Assembly: GCA_009668015.1 (NCBI GenBank)
Contig: WJYB01000001.1
Location: forward strand, 744,001-808,000
DNA from: Enterobacteriaceae bacterium RIT714
GTDB taxonomy: Bacteria > Pseudomonadota > Gammaproteobacteria > Enterobacterales > Enterobacteriaceae
Length of the DNA stretch: 64,000 bases
Direction of reading: 5' to 3'
Numbering within the stretch: position 1 is the stretch's first letter; every line of letters begins with the position of its first letter. A program made the position numbers and the translations under genes. The notes beneath the pieces were generated by a model, which was not told the DNA's origin, did no database searches, and saw nothing but the letters and a program-made list of their open reading frames with translations. Below are positions 46,621 through 57,086 of the stretch, piece by piece.

Positions 46621-47263
46621 TCAGGAGCCGGCAACCATTCTGTTGATCGACGATCATCCGATGCTGCGCACCGGTGTAAAACAACTTGTCAGCATGGCGG
46701 AAGATATTACCGTCGTGGGAGAGGCCAGCAACGGCGAGCAAGGCATTGAACTTGCCGAGTCTCTCGATCCTGATTTGATCCTGCTCGATCTCAATATGCC
46801 TGGCATGAATGGTCTGGAAACGCTGGATAAACTGCGGGAAAAATCGCTGTCCGGTCGTATCGTGGTGTTTAGCGTATCAAACCATGAAGAAGACGTGGTC
46901 ACCGCACTTAAACGCGGCGCGGATGGCTATCTGCTCAAAGATATGGAACCGGAAGATCTGCTCAAAGCGCTGCAACAGGCTGCCGCGGGTGAGATGGTGC
47001 TGAGCGAAGCGCTGACCCCGGTATTAGCCGCCAGCCTGCGCGCCAACCGCGCCACTTCTGACCGGGATGTTACACAGCTGACCCCGCGTGAACGCGACAT
47101 CCTGAAGCTGATTGCGCAAGGTCTGCCAAACAAAATGATCGCCCGTCGTCTGGATATCACCGAAAGCACGGTTAAAGTCCATGTGAAACATATGCTGAAG
47201 AAAATGAAGCTGAAATCACGCGTCGAAGCCGCGGTATGGGTACATCAGGAACGTATTTTCTAA
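46613..47263 (+). CDS. narL: Nitrate/nitrite response regulator NarL
   Basis: 216 residues, nearly identical to E. coli NarL. Receiver domain with Asp59 in [13 protein letters not shown] and Lys in [10 protein letters not shown]-terminal LuxR-type helix-turn-helix ([20 protein letters not shown], with [16 protein letters not shown]). It binds TACYYMT heptamers, several of which occur in this window (narG, narK/narX, ompW, adhE). It ends 2 bases before the end of the converging ychO. Confidence 0.98.
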   Translation: MINQEPATILLIDDHPMLRTGVKQLVSMAEDITVVGEASNGEQGIELAESLDPDLILLDLNMPGMNGLETLDKLREKSLSGRIVVFSVSNHEEDVVTALKRGADGYLLKDMEPEDLLKALQQAAAGEMVLSEALTPVLAASLRANRATSDRDVTQLTPRERDILKLIAQGLPNKMIARRLDITESTVKVHVKHMLKKMKLKSRVEAAVWVHQERIF

Positions 47264-47265
47264 TT

Positions 47266-48672
47266 TCACTCTTCTGGCAGCAGGTTCCATCGCGGATCGT
47301 TATCAGGCAACGCCACCAGCGGTTGCGACAGAGAGAGCGTGATCTCATTGGAAGAGACACGCTGCCCATCTTCATCCTCTACCACCACCGACAGACGCCA
47401 GCGATTCGTCGCCCCTTCACGGTCATCCCAGGCTGGCATTATCACGCTCCAGCCATCAGTGCTTTTGGCTTGTGCTGGTGCCGTCAGGCTCAGCGCCTGT
47501 GTCTCGCCCTGCCAGTGAAGCTGTCGAACCCCGTGAGTGCTGCGCACCTGCAGCTTAAGGTTCACGGTCTCACCCGGATGTAAATCCCACGGCGGCGTCG
47601 CCAGATACACCGACAGCGTTTTACGCTGACGGAACTCCATCACCGGCAGACTTGCCCGCTCCACGGCGTCATATCGACTGCCGCGCAACGAGCGCGTTAT
47701 CGCCACTTCGTCCGACGACAGCTGTTTTTTCAACGGCACGCCGAAACGATAGTTGAGCTTCATCCCCAGATTATTCTGGCTAACGCCGCTCTCGCCCTGT
47801 TTATGGGCCGCAGAGAAAGTCAGCAGCGGAACCGGCGTGTAATCAAGCCCCAGATTGACCGCCATGGGATTGTGATACCCCGTCCCGCTGCGAAACAGAT
47901 CGACGTTATCGCCGAAATACTGTTCAAAGCTGACGCTGGTGTTGAAATGGTGAAAGTACGGCACCCAGGCTTTGGCCGTCACGTCATAGCCGCGCGCCAT
48001 TCGCTGCTCCTGCACGTCCGAGCTGTCGCGCCAGCTGGCGAAAGGCTGGTAGTAGTTTGCCGATAAACGCAGGTTTTCGCCCCAGACTTCTGCCCCCAGC
48101 CCGGCGCGCTGTAAATTCTCATCCAGCAGATTGTCGTAAAACGTGTTGTAGCCCAGGAGCCATCTCCCCGCGACCCAACGCTGGCCAATCCCCGCATTGC
48201 TCACCAGCCCGTCGCTTTGTTGGGTCAGGCCAAGCTGACTCCAGCTCAGATAGCGATTATTGTCCTGCCACGGGATAAACCATCTGCCGCTGCTGCCGGT
48301 AAATTTGCCCTCGTCATCCACCAGCAAATCGACGCTGGCGTTCCCCCAGGGCGAAAGCCAGGATTCGATCTGCTGGTTGACCTCGCCGCTGACCGCATCA
48401 CGGACTTTCCCGAATGCAAACTGACGAGCCTGTTCACCGGTGGTCAGGCCGTTATCGGTCATACTCGCCTCGCCAAAGGCTTTCGCCATCTCCGCCAGAT
48501 GTTTTTCACTTTCGCCCGTGGGGGTTGCCATGCCCAGATCCGGCAGGCTATCGCCATTGTTATCAAAGGGATTTTGCGCCTGTTGCACGAAGGAATTCGG
48601 CGCAGCGCAAACGCCTCCGGCCAGAAAAAGGAGGAGTAAAAACCGCGAGCGAAGATGGGGTGAAGCAACCAT
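47266..48672 (-). CDS. ychO: Invasin-like inverse-autotransporter beta-domain protein YchO
   Basis: 468 residues, aligned throughout with E. coli YchO. An N-terminal signal peptide (SRFLLLLFLAGGVCAAPNSF) is followed by the inverse autotransporter beta-domain (segments WVAGRWLLGYNTFYDNLLDE, YDVTAKAWVPYFHH, LNYRFGVPLKKQL) and a C-terminal Ig-like part (WDLHPGETVNLKLQVRST). It should sit in the outer membrane; E. coli mutants hint at a role in adhesion and invasion. It lacks the long passenger repeats of intimin or invasin. Confidence 0.93.
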   Translation of the reverse strand: MVASPHLRSRFLLLLFLAGGVCAAPNSFVQQAQNPFDNNGDSLPDLGMATPTGESEKHLAEMAKAFGEASMTDNGLTTGEQARQFAFGKVRDAVSGEVNQQIESWLSPWGNASVDLLVDDEGKFTGSSGRWFIPWQDNNRYLSWSQLGLTQQSDGLVSNAGIGQRWVAGRWLLGYNTFYDNLLDENLQRAGLGAEVWGENLRLSANYYQPFASWRDSSDVQEQRMARGYDVTAKAWVPYFHHFNTSVSFEQYFGDNVDLFRSGTGYHNPMAVNLGLDYTPVPLLTFSAAHKQGESGVSQNNLGMKLNYRFGVPLKKQLSSDEVAITRSLRGSRYDAVERASLPVMEFRQRKTLSVYLATPPWDLHPGETVNLKLQVRSTHGVRQLHWQGETQALSLTAPAQAKSTDGWSVIMPAWDDREGATNRWRLSVVVEDEDGQRVSSNEITLSLSQPLVALPDNDPRWNLLPEE

Positions 48673-48892
48673 TAATGTCGTAACTGTGATCCAGATCTGA
48701 CTTGAGAGCAGTCGTTACCTTAGCGTGTTATGGAATTTTTTGCAGCCTTATGGGGAATTTCAGGAATATCCTGAATCGCCGCGAGCCCCTCTTCACGTCA
48801 TTCACAGCAATGAATTGGTCCATGTGAGTGCAAAACCGGCCGCTGCGTTTTTATCCGGCTGCACATCGTCAGATGCAGACAATACATCGCCG

Positions 48893-51409
48893 TTACGCCA
48901 CTTTCTGCTTCGCAGAGCATTCTGCAATCAGCCCCTTCAACTCCGGCACGCACGAGCCGCAATTCGTGCCGCAGCGCAGTTTCGCGCCCAGCGCTGCCGC
49001 GGAATGACATCCACCCGCAATGGCTTCGCGAATGACCGTTTCACCGATCCCAAAACAGCTACAGATAATCCGCCCCTGCTCGACGCGCTCGTCAGCGGCA
49101 CGTCCTGCCAGCAGCGCATGACGCTCAACGAGCGCAACCGGCGGATGGCTGAACGCCGGGACAACAGAGGAATGCGCCAGCTCGGGAAGCGTTGTTCCTT
49201 CCCAGTACCCCAGCATCAATTCACCGTTATGCCAGGCCAGTACGCTGCTCCGCTCGCTGGTCCGGGCGATCTGCAGTTGCCATCCGTGGGCGTTGCAGTG
49301 CGTCATTATCCCGTCCAGCAGCGGTTTATCACTTGCCAGCGTCAGATGCTCCACGCCCGCTGCGGCCTTACGCCACCAGTAAACAAACGCAGGAAGTTCA
49401 GGCAACGTGCGGGCGTAAAGTTCCCCCTGCCATCCCGGCTGCCAGGGCGTGATTCGCACCGCCGTCTGCTTGCTTTCCGGCTGCCCGGAATGGGGATCAC
49501 AGCGCCCTTCCACCAGCGCGTTCACTTTCCCCTGGCGGGCAAAACAGCCATTCCAGTGCATGGGCGCAAAAAGCTGTCCCTGCGGCTGTCCGGCGCTGAT
49601 ACGCACTCTGGCCACCATCACCCCGCGCGGGGAGCTGAGGCGCGCGAGATGCCCATCCTGCAACGCAAAGCGAGCAGCATCGGCGACAGACACCTCCACC
49701 TGCGGCTCAGCAATGTGCTGCATCAGTCGGGCGACATACCCCGTGCGGGTCATGGTATGCCACTGATCCCGAATTCGACCGCTGTTCAACAGCAAAGGAT
49801 AAAGCGCATCCGGCATTGCGCCATGTGTTTGCGGTTCAATCGCGACAATATGACGTTGCACCAGCGCTCCGGCAGCCCATTGATACGGTGGCAAATTATC
49901 CCACTGTTCACGGGTTAACGTGACAAGGTCACGCAGGTTAAACGCCCGCGACCCGTCGTTCTCAAAAGCTGATAATGCGGCGTGCTCGCAGAAAATTTCC
50001 TGCGGGTGCTGCCAGCGAAATGCCTCGCCGTAGCCCAGCTGATGCGCCACCTGCGCGATGATCCACCAGTCCGGTTTAGCCTCACCCGGCGCCGCCAGAA
50101 AAGCGCGCTGGCGTGAGATGCGGCGTTCAGAGTTGGTCACCGTGCCATTTTTCTCTCCCCAGCCTAACGCCGGAAAACGAATATGCGCAAAGCGACTGGT
50201 ATCGGTGTCCCGCATCACTTCAGAGACGATCACCAGCGGACAGGCCGCCAGCGCCTGACACACGGCATGGCTATCCGGCAGCGACACCGCCGGGTTGGTG
50301 CCCATGATCCACACCGCTTTGACCTCGCCGCGCGCTATCGCATCGAACAACTCAACGGCCATCAGCCCCGGCGTCTGCGCCAGACGTTCGGTTCCCCAGA
50401 AGCGTGCCACGCGCGAAAGATCGTCCGGTTCGAAATTCATATGCGCGGCGAGCTGGTTCGCCAGCCCGCCCACTTCGCGACCGCCCATCGCGTTTGGCTG
50501 TCCGGTCAACGAAAAGGGGCCACATCCCTCACGGGCAAATTTCCCGCTGGCCAGATGGACGTTAATAATGGCGTTACATTTGTCGCTACCGCTGGAAGAT
50601 TGATTGATGCCCATGGTGTAGAGCGTGACGGCGCGCGGCGCGGTGATAAACGCGTGATAAAACGCGTTCACCTCTGTCACAGTCAGACCACAAAACGCCG
50701 CCACGCGCTCCGCGGGCCAGCTTTCCCCACCCTGAATGCATTCCAGTAACCCCACAAACAACCCCGCATCGCTTCCCGGCGTCAGGGCGAGATGCAGATC
50801 GGCAATATCGCAGGTCGCCGTGCGGCGCGGATCAATGACCACCACTTTCAGCGCCGGATTAGCCTGTCGCGCCTGCACCAGCCGCTGAAACAGCACCGGA
50901 TGCGTCCATGCCGCATTCGACCCCACCAGCACCACCAGATCGGTGTTCTCTACATCCTCATAGCTGCACGGCACGATGTCTTCGCCGAACGCACGTTTAT
51001 AGCCCGTCACCGCCGATGACATACACAGCCGCGAATTGGTGTCGATATTGGCCGCACCGATAAAGCCTTTCATCAGCTTATTGGCGGCGTAGTAGTCCTC
51101 CGTCAGAAGCTGGCCGGAGGCATAAAACGCCACAGCCTGGGGCCCATACGTGGCGATAATCTCGCGTAAGCGGCTGCCCGCTGCCGCCAGGGCCTGCGCC
51201 CAGTCAACCTCCTCATCATTCAGCATCGGACGCAACAATCTCCCCTGCAAGCCCGTTGTCTCGCCGAGCGCCGAGCCTTTTACGCATAATCTGCCGTAAT
51301 TGGCGGGATGCGTTTCATCGCCACGGACCCGCACTTCACCAGCTTCGACGCTGGCCACCACGCCGCAGCCCACGCCACAATAAGGACAGGTTGTTCGGGT
51401 TTCTGTCAT
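48893..51409 (-). CDS. nasA: Assimilatory nitrate reductase catalytic subunit
   Basis: 838 residues, cytoplasmic Mo-bisMGD enzyme. The N-terminal [4Fe-4S] ligands are Cys8, Cys11, Cys15 (TTCPYCGVGCGV) and Cys42 (GRLCVKG). The Mo-ligand Cys is in NSRLCMSSAV. A C-terminal BFD-type [2Fe-2S] domain (IICSCFGIGETVIREAIAGG and CGTNCGSC) accepts electrons, as in Klebsiella NasA. Reduces nitrate to nitrite for nitrogen supply. Last gene of the operon; its ATG overlaps the stop of nasCB (ATGA). Confidence 0.96.
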   Translation of the reverse strand: MTETRTTCPYCGVGCGVVASVEAGEVRVRGDETHPANYGRLCVKGSALGETTGLQGRLLRPMLNDEEVDWAQALAAAGSRLREIIATYGPQAVAFYASGQLLTEDYYAANKLMKGFIGAANIDTNSRLCMSSAVTGYKRAFGEDIVPCSYEDVENTDLVVLVGSNAAWTHPVLFQRLVQARQANPALKVVVIDPRRTATCDIADLHLALTPGSDAGLFVGLLECIQGGESWPAERVAAFCGLTVTEVNAFYHAFITAPRAVTLYTMGINQSSSGSDKCNAIINVHLASGKFAREGCGPFSLTGQPNAMGGREVGGLANQLAAHMNFEPDDLSRVARFWGTERLAQTPGLMAVELFDAIARGEVKAVWIMGTNPAVSLPDSHAVCQALAACPLVIVSEVMRDTDTSRFAHIRFPALGWGEKNGTVTNSERRISRQRAFLAAPGEAKPDWWIIAQVAHQLGYGEAFRWQHPQEIFCEHAALSAFENDGSRAFNLRDLVTLTREQWDNLPPYQWAAGALVQRHIVAIEPQTHGAMPDALYPLLLNSGRIRDQWHTMTRTGYVARLMQHIAEPQVEVSVADAARFALQDGHLARLSSPRGVMVARVRISAGQPQGQLFAPMHWNGCFARQGKVNALVEGRCDPHSGQPESKQTAVRITPWQPGWQGELYARTLPELPAFVYWWRKAAAGVEHLTLASDKPLLDGIMTHCNAHGWQLQIARTSERSSVLAWHNGELMLGYWEGTTLPELAHSSVVPAFSHPPVALVERHALLAGRAADERVEQGRIICSCFGIGETVIREAIAGGCHSAAALGAKLRCGTNCGSCVPELKGLIAECSAKQKVA

Positions 51410-54400
51410 GATGCCTCCGCACGCAGGACCAGCTCTTCACTGCTGACCCACACTTTTCCGCCTTCGATTTTCGCCGGCCAGGCGCGGACGGCAGCTTCAC
51501 CGGTCTCAAACTGGCGTCCGTCGCGCAGACGGATGCGCTGTTTATACAGCGGTGAGATCACCACCGGCTCTCCGCCCGCATCCCCCAGAATGCCGCGGGA
51601 AAGCACAGGTGCGTTGTTGCCGGGTTCCCGATCTTCCAGCGCATACACCGTCTTACCCAGGCGAAAGAGCGCGATCTGCTGTTCGCCAAGATGCGCGCCA
51701 ATCCCCGCCTGCTCCGGGATCTCATCCACCGCGCAAATCTCCTGCCAGTGCTTTGCCCCGTGGCGCACAGGCGAGTTCACGCTGGTCCGGAACAGCGCCA
51801 GACGGTCCGGGTCAGCGAGAGTGGTTTGCCATTCGCACTGATACGTTTCAACGATCCGCGCCATCTCCTGTTCCAGCTCCTGCGCGATGCCGAGGCTGTC
51901 GTGGATAATCACCTCGCGCAGATAGTCGATCCCCCCTTCCAGATTGTCCATCCAGGTACTGGTGCGCTGCAGACGATCGGCGGTGCGGATATAGAACATC
52001 AGGAAACGGTCGATCGTGCGCAGCAGGGTTTCGTCGTCCATGTCGCTGGCAAAGAGATCAGCATGACGCGGTTTCATCCCCCCGTTGCCGCACAGATATA
52101 CATTCCAGCCCTTGTCGGTGGCGATGACGCCGACATCTTTGCTTTGCGCTTCGGCGCATTCGCGGGTGCAACCCGAGACCGCCATCTTGATTTTGTGCGG
52201 GGCTCGCAGGCCTTTGTAACGATGCTCCAGCGTCACCGCCAGACCGGTAGAATCCTGCACACCGTACCGGCACCAGGTGGAGCCCACGCAGGATTTCACC
52301 GTCCGCAGCGACTTGCCGTAAGCATGCCCGGTTTCAAAACCGGCCTCGATCAGCGCCTGCCAAATCTCGGGTAATTGGTCGAGCGTCGCGCCAAACAGAT
52401 CGATCCTCTGTCCGCCCGTGATTTTGCTGTACAGCTGATAGCGCTTTGCAATTTGACCGATGGCGATCAGGCCGTCGGCGCTCACCTCACCGGCCGGCAT
52501 GCGCGGCACAATCGAATAGGTTCCGTCTTTCTGGATATTGGCAAAGTAGCGGTCATTGGTGTCCTGCAGCGGCAGATGCGCGGGCTTGAGCAGATACTCA
52601 TTCCAGCACGATGCCAGCACCGACCCCACCAGCGGTTTGCAGATTTCGCAGCCCTGCCCCTGGCCGTAACGGGCGATCAGCTGCTCAAAGGTGTGGATAC
52701 GGTTAACGCGCACCAGGTGATAAATCTCCTGACGGGAGTACGGGAAATGTTCACAAATATCCTTTTTCACCTCCACACCCTGGGCTGCAAGCTGGAATTC
52801 CATCACCTGTTTGACCAGGGCGCTACAGCCGCCGCAGCCGGTCGCCGCTTTGGTGCACTGCTTAATCGCGCCTATCTCTGTCGCCCCGGCGCTGACCGCC
52901 TGGCAGATGTCGCGTTTACTGACATTATGGCAGGAACAGATCTGCGCGCTGTCCGGCAATGCCGCCACACCCAGCGCTTTGGGCGCGCTACCCGTCGCGG
53001 CGGGCAGAATTAACGTCTCCGGTTCGTCCGGCAGGCTGATGCCGTTAAGCATCATCTGCACCAGCGTGGCGTATTCGCCGGCATCGCCCACCAGCACGCC
53101 GCCGAGCAGCGTTTTGCCGTCCTCGCTGACCACAATTTTTTTGTAGATCTGCTGCGGGCCGTGTGTCCACTGATAGCTTTGCGCCCCCGGTGTGCGGCCA
53201 TGAGCATCACCAAACGAGGCGACATCCACGCCGAGCAGCTTCAGTTTGGTGCTCATATCCGCACCGGAAAACGCCGATTCCTCTCCGGCCAGTATCGCCG
53301 CTGACACCCGCGCCATCTGATATCCCGGCGCGACCAGGCCAAAAACCTTGCCTTCCCAGAGCGCACATTCGCCGATAGCAAAGACATCTTCATCCGAGGT
53401 GCGACAGTGATGATCGATACACACCCCGCCACGTTCCCCGACAGCCAGACCGCTACGGCGCGCCAGAGCATCCTGCGGGCGGATCCCGGCAGAAAACACC
53501 ACCATATCGGTGGCGAGTTCGCCGCCATCGGCAAAACGCAGAACCAGGCCGTCATCGACGGTGGCAATCTCCGTGGTTGACTTGCTGGTATACACCCCGA
53601 CGCCGAGCGCCTCGATCTTGCGACGCAGCATTGACGCGCCGTCGTTATCCAGCTGAACGGCCATCAGATTCGGCGCAAACTCCACCACCGCGGTCTCCAG
53701 CCCGAGCTGGCGGAGCGCATTCGCTGCTTCCAGCCCCAGCAAACCACCGCCGATCACCACGCCGCGTCGTACATTCGCCGCATAAGCGGCAATATTGTCC
53801 AGATCGTCCAGCGTACGATAGACAAAGCAGCCGGCCTGTTCATGCCCGGGAACCGGCGGAACGAAAGGATACGAGCCCGTCGCCAGCACCAGTTTATCCC
53901 AGTGGGTTTCATGTCCGCTGGCGGTACGCACGAGGTGGCTGTCGCGATCGATATCGACGATCTGCCGGGATAAACGCAGCTCAATACCGTTTTCAGCAAA
54001 GAAATCCCCCTGCACCAGCGACAGTGACGCGGCGTCCCGGTTGGCGAAATATTGCGAAAGATGCACACGGTCGTAGGCCGCATAGCGCTCTTCGCCGAAG
54101 ACGATAATGTGATAGTGCTGATGCAGATTGCGGCTGACGCAATTTTCGAGAAAATGATGGCCGACCATACCGTGCCCAACCACCACCAGAGTAGGTTTTG
54201 TCATAGCGTTCTGTCCTGCAACCTGCCGTTGCGAAGTGAATTGATCGAACAGCCAGTCCGCCTGGGCGGGAACCGGCTTTGCCAGTAAATCGGTAAACGT
54301 CGCCGCACTGCGGCAATCGCCCATCAGCAGCACGCCCTTTAGCGTGCCGTGACGAATCAGTAAGCGGCGGTAATGGCGGGTGAGCGGATCCCATGACTGC

Positions 54401-55392
54401 CAGACCACATCCTCCGCCTCTGCCGTGGTGCATCCGGCGCTAAAAAGCTCAATGCCGGTCACCTTCAGGCGCATCCCGTTGTCGCAGGGTTCAAACACCT
54501 CCCCGGGCTGGCCCGCCAGACGCGCGGCCAGAATCTCCGCCTGTGCCAGACAGGGGGCGACCAGTCCCCACGTCTGGCCGTCCATTTCACAGCATTCCCC
54601 CACCGCGCTCACCCCGCGGTACGAGGTTTGCATCATGTTGTCCACCACGATGCCTTTATCGCAGGTCAGGCCGCTGGCCTTCGCCAGTGAGATATCAGGG
54701 ATCACTCCGGTCGCCAGCACCACGCGCGTGGCCGCAATCTCTCGCCCGCCAGTCAGCGTGACGCTATCCGGAGTAATGGCCGAAATCCCCGATGCCAGCT
54801 CGCAGCCGATTCCGCGCTCGCTCAACGCTTCTTCGAGCAAGATGCCCGCCCGCTGGTCGATCTGCTGATCCATCAGCCACGGGCCGCGATGAACAATCGT
54901 GACGTTGTCACATGAATGGCGTAATGCCGCAGCCGCCTCAACGCCCAGCACGCCGCCCCCGAGTACCACCACTGGCCCAGTCGATGCCAGAATGGCGTTC
55001 ACATCCCGCAGCGTGCGAAAGGTCAGGACGTGGCCGCTTTCGCTGCCGGGAATAGGCGGGACAACGGGACGCGAACCGGTGGCGAACACCAGTTCATCCC
55101 ACGCCAGCCTGCGCGTCGCCGTACGGACTTCACGCCCCTGGAGATCCACCGCCGTGACACGTTCGCCACTGATCACCGTGACGCCCCGCTCCTGATACCA
55201 GCTCGCCTCGTGAAAGCGCGTGGCCGCTGCGCTTTTTTCTCCGCCCAGCACCGGTGAGAGCTGGATGCGGTTGTACGCCGGTTCTGCCTCTTCTCCGATG
55301 ACAGTGATGGCGAAGCGACCGGGAGCACGCCCGGTCAGCGACTCAATCAGCCGCGTTGCCGCCATACCGTTGCCAATAATCACCAGTCGCAT
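51406..55392 (-). CDS. nasB: Fused nitrate reductase electron-transfer subunit and NAD(P)H nitrite reductase (NasC-NasB, with NirD-like end)
   Basis: One frame of 1328 residues from the ATG at 55392 (MRLVIIGNGMAATRLIESL, with GGGGAG upstream). Residues 1 to about 395 are an FAD/NAD(P)H oxidoreductase like Klebsiella NasC. From an internal Met at 54204 (MTKPTLVVVGHGMVGHHFLE) follows a second FAD/NAD domain, a BFD [2Fe-2S] domain (CSCHNVSKRDIC, GCGGCSALV) and the siroheme/[4Fe-4S] reductase domain (SCVGSTWCRYG, SGCTRECAEAQ). The last 110 residues are a NirD-like Rieske fold without the usual Cys/His ligands. Nitrite is reduced to ammonium. In Klebsiella oxytoca nasC and nasB are described as separate genes; here no stop lies between them, though separate initiation at 54204 (AGGA, 9 bases) is possible. 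Confidence 0.9.
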   Translation of the reverse strand: MRLVIIGNGMAATRLIESLTGRAPGRFAITVIGEEAEPAYNRIQLSPVLGGEKSAAATRFHEASWYQERGVTVISGERVTAVDLQGREVRTATRRLAWDELVFATGSRPVVPPIPGSESGHVLTFRTLRDVNAILASTGPVVVLGGGVLGVEAAAALRHSCDNVTIVHRGPWLMDQQIDQRAGILLEEALSERGIGCELASGISAITPDSVTLTGGREIAATRVVLATGVIPDISLAKASGLTCDKGIVVDNMMQTSYRGVSAVGECCEMDGQTWGLVAPCLAQAEILAARLAGQPGEVFEPCDNGMRLKVTGIELFSAGCTTAEAEDVVWQSWDPLTRHYRRLLIRHGTLKGVLLMGDCRSAATFTDLLAKPVPAQADWLFDQFTSQRQVAGQNAMTKPTLVVVGHGMVGHHFLENCVSRNLHQHYHIIVFGEERYAAYDRVHLSQYFANRDAASLSLVQGDFFAENGIELRLSRQIVDIDRDSHLVRTASGHETHWDKLVLATGSYPFVPPVPGHEQAGCFVYRTLDDLDNIAAYAANVRRGVVIGGGLLGLEAANALRQLGLETAVVEFAPNLMAVQLDNDGASMLRRKIEALGVGVYTSKSTTEIATVDDGLVLRFADGGELATDMVVFSAGIRPQDALARRSGLAVGERGGVCIDHHCRTSDEDVFAIGECALWEGKVFGLVAPGYQMARVSAAILAGEESAFSGADMSTKLKLLGVDVASFGDAHGRTPGAQSYQWTHGPQQIYKKIVVSEDGKTLLGGVLVGDAGEYATLVQMMLNGISLPDEPETLILPAATGSAPKALGVAALPDSAQICSCHNVSKRDICQAVSAGATEIGAIKQCTKAATGCGGCSALVKQVMEFQLAAQGVEVKKDICEHFPYSRQEIYHLVRVNRIHTFEQLIARYGQGQGCEICKPLVGSVLASCWNEYLLKPAHLPLQDTNDRYFANIQKDGTYSIVPRMPAGEVSADGLIAIGQIAKRYQLYSKITGGQRIDLFGATLDQLPEIWQALIEAGFETGHAYGKSLRTVKSCVGSTWCRYGVQDSTGLAVTLEHRYKGLRAPHKIKMAVSGCTRECAEAQSKDVGVIATDKGWNVYLCGNGGMKPRHADLFASDMDDETLLRTIDRFLMFYIRTADRLQRTSTWMDNLEGGIDYLREVIIHDSLGIAQELEQEMARIVETYQCEWQTTLADPDRLALFRTSVNSPVRHGAKHWQEICAVDEIPEQAGIGAHLGEQQIALFRLGKTVYALEDREPGNNAPVLSRGILGDAGGEPVVISPLYKQRIRLRDGRQFETGEAAVRAWPAKIEGGKVWVSSEELVLRAEAS

Positions 55393-55405
55393 GGCTATCT
55401 CCCCA

Positions 55406-56194
55406 TCAGGCCGCTTTGGGCTGTTTTTCATAGAGGAAATGCAGGATTTGCTGACGCATATGGTGATAGCGCGCTTCGTCCGCCAGCTGCACACGGTTGC
55501 GGGGACGCGGCAGATCGACCTGTAAAATCTCCCCTACGGTCGCGGCGGGACCGTTGGTCATCATCAGGACACGGTCGGATAGCAGCACCGCTTCGTCCAC
55601 GTCGTGGGTGATCAGCACAATGGTGGTATTAAGCTCCTGCTGGATTTTCATCACCGAATCCTGAAGATGCGCGCGAGTGAGGGCATCGAGCGCGCCAAAC
55701 GGTTCATCCATCAGCAGCACTTTGGGTTTCATCGCCAGCGCACGGGCGATACCGACGCGCTGCTTCATCCCGCCGGAGATCTCTCCCGGGCGTTTGTGCA
55801 GCGCATGCCCCATCTGCACGCGGTCGAGGTTGTGTTCAATCCACTCCCTGCGTTCCGCTTTGCTCATGGTGCGGCGAAAAACCTGATCCACCGCCAGCGC
55901 CACGTTGTCGAAGCAGGTCAGCCACGGCAGCAGAGAGTGGTTTTGAAACACCACGGCACGTTCCGGACCGGGGCCGGCAATTTCGCGGTTATCACAAATC
56001 AGGCCGCCTTCCGTTGGCAGCGTGATCCCCGCAATCAGATTTAACAGCGTGGATTTGCCGCAGCCGGAGTGGCCAATCAGGCTGACGGTTTCACCTTCAT
56101 GAATATCGAAAGAGACGTTTTGCAGCGCCAGAAACTCTCCGCTGGCAGTAGAAAAACGCTGGCTCACGCCCTGGACCTGAATTAATGGTTTCAT
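55406..56194 (-). CDS. nasD: Nitrate ABC transporter ATP-binding protein
   Basis: 262 residues. Walker [11 protein letters not shown], signature [14 protein letters not shown], Walker [17 protein letters not shown]-loop [10 protein letters not shown]. Belongs to the NrtD/SsuB/TauB group of ATPases. Energises nitrate/nitrite import through NasE with NasF as binding protein. 13 bases precede nasCB; 9 bases follow nasE. Confidence 0.95.
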   Translation of the reverse strand: MKPLIQVQGVSQRFSTASGEFLALQNVSFDIHEGETVSLIGHSGCGKSTLLNLIAGITLPTEGGLICDNREIAGPGPERAVVFQNHSLLPWLTCFDNVALAVDQVFRRTMSKAERREWIEHNLDRVQMGHALHKRPGEISGGMKQRVGIARALAMKPKVLLMDEPFGALDALTRAHLQDSVMKIQQELNTTIVLITHDVDEAVLLSDRVLMMTNGPAATVGEILQVDLPRPRNRVQLADEARYHHMRQQILHFLYEKQPKAA

Positions 56195-56203
56195 CTTCGC
56201 TCC

Positions 56204-57085
56204 TTATTTTTCCTGCCAGCTAAAGCGACGGGCGATCAGCATCAGCCCTTGCTCCAGCAGTAAGCCGACCACGCCAATAATGACGATGGCGATGAGAATG
56301 TTTTCGACGTTCAGGTTGTTCCACTCATTCCAGATCCAGAAGCCGATCCCTAAGCCGCCGGTGAGCATCTCGGCGGCGACAATCACCAGCCAGGCGATGC
56401 CGATAGAGAGGCGCACGCCGGTCAATACCGCCGGCAATACGGCAGGGAAAAGAATGCGCCGCATAATGGTCCATTCGGACAGCCGCAGGACGCGCGCCAC
56501 GTTGAGATAATCCTCCGGGATCCGGCGTACGCCTTCGGCTGTATTGATCACCATCGGCCAGACAGAGCAGATAAAAATGGTCCAGCTTGAGGCAGGCTCC
56601 GCTTTTTGAAACAGCAGCAGGCCAATCGGCAGCCACGCCAGCGGGCTCACCGGGCGCAGCAGCGCGATCAGCGGCGTAAACATGCGGGATAAAAAGAGAA
56701 AGCGACCAATCAGAAAACCGAGCGGAATCCCGACCATGGCCGCCAGTCCAAAGCCTATTGCCACGCGCTGCAAAGACGCGAGGACGTTCCAGCCGATCCC
56801 CATGTCATTTGGCCCGTCGCGATAAAACGGATCGGCAAACAGCGTGATGGCGGACTCCAGCGTGCTGTACGGCGTAGGAAAACCTTTACTGTTGATCGCC
56901 GCCAGTTGCCAGAGCATCACCAGCAGCCCCAGCCCGAGGAACGCCGGGATCGCTCGCTGCAACAGATCGTTCACGCGGCGGGTAAAGGCCGGTGAACGAC
57001 GGCGAACCTGAATGGGTGGCAATGGGATAACGTCGCCACTGGCGGGTTTTTCAACCCCTGTTTTGCGGTTTTGCATCTGTTTCAT
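56204..57085 (-). CDS. nasE: Nitrate ABC transporter permease
   Basis: 293 residues from the ATG at 57085 (MKQMQNRKTGVEKP), chosen because it follows the nasF stop by one base and has AGGGGC upstream; a longer frame runs back into nasF. Six membrane helices, with the permease coupling segment around YLNVARVLRLSEWTIMRRIL. NrtB/NasE family. Confidence 0.93.
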   Translation of the reverse strand: MKQMQNRKTGVEKPASGDVIPLPPIQVRRRSPAFTRRVNDLLQRAIPAFLGLGLLVMLWQLAAINSKGFPTPYSTLESAITLFADPFYRDGPNDMGIGWNVLASLQRVAIGFGLAAMVGIPLGFLIGRFLFLSRMFTPLIALLRPVSPLAWLPIGLLLFQKAEPASSWTIFICSVWPMVINTAEGVRRIPEDYLNVARVLRLSEWTIMRRILFPAVLPAVLTGVRLSIGIAWLVIVAAEMLTGGLGIGFWIWNEWNNLNVENILIAIVIIGVVGLLLEQGLMLIARRFSWQEK

Positions 57086-57086
57086 A

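Noticed and set aside
48725..49918. 397-codon plus-strand frame over the end of nasA
   Set aside because: Antisense to the molybdopterin-binding and [2Fe-2S] parts of NasA, with shadow-type composition and no homology.
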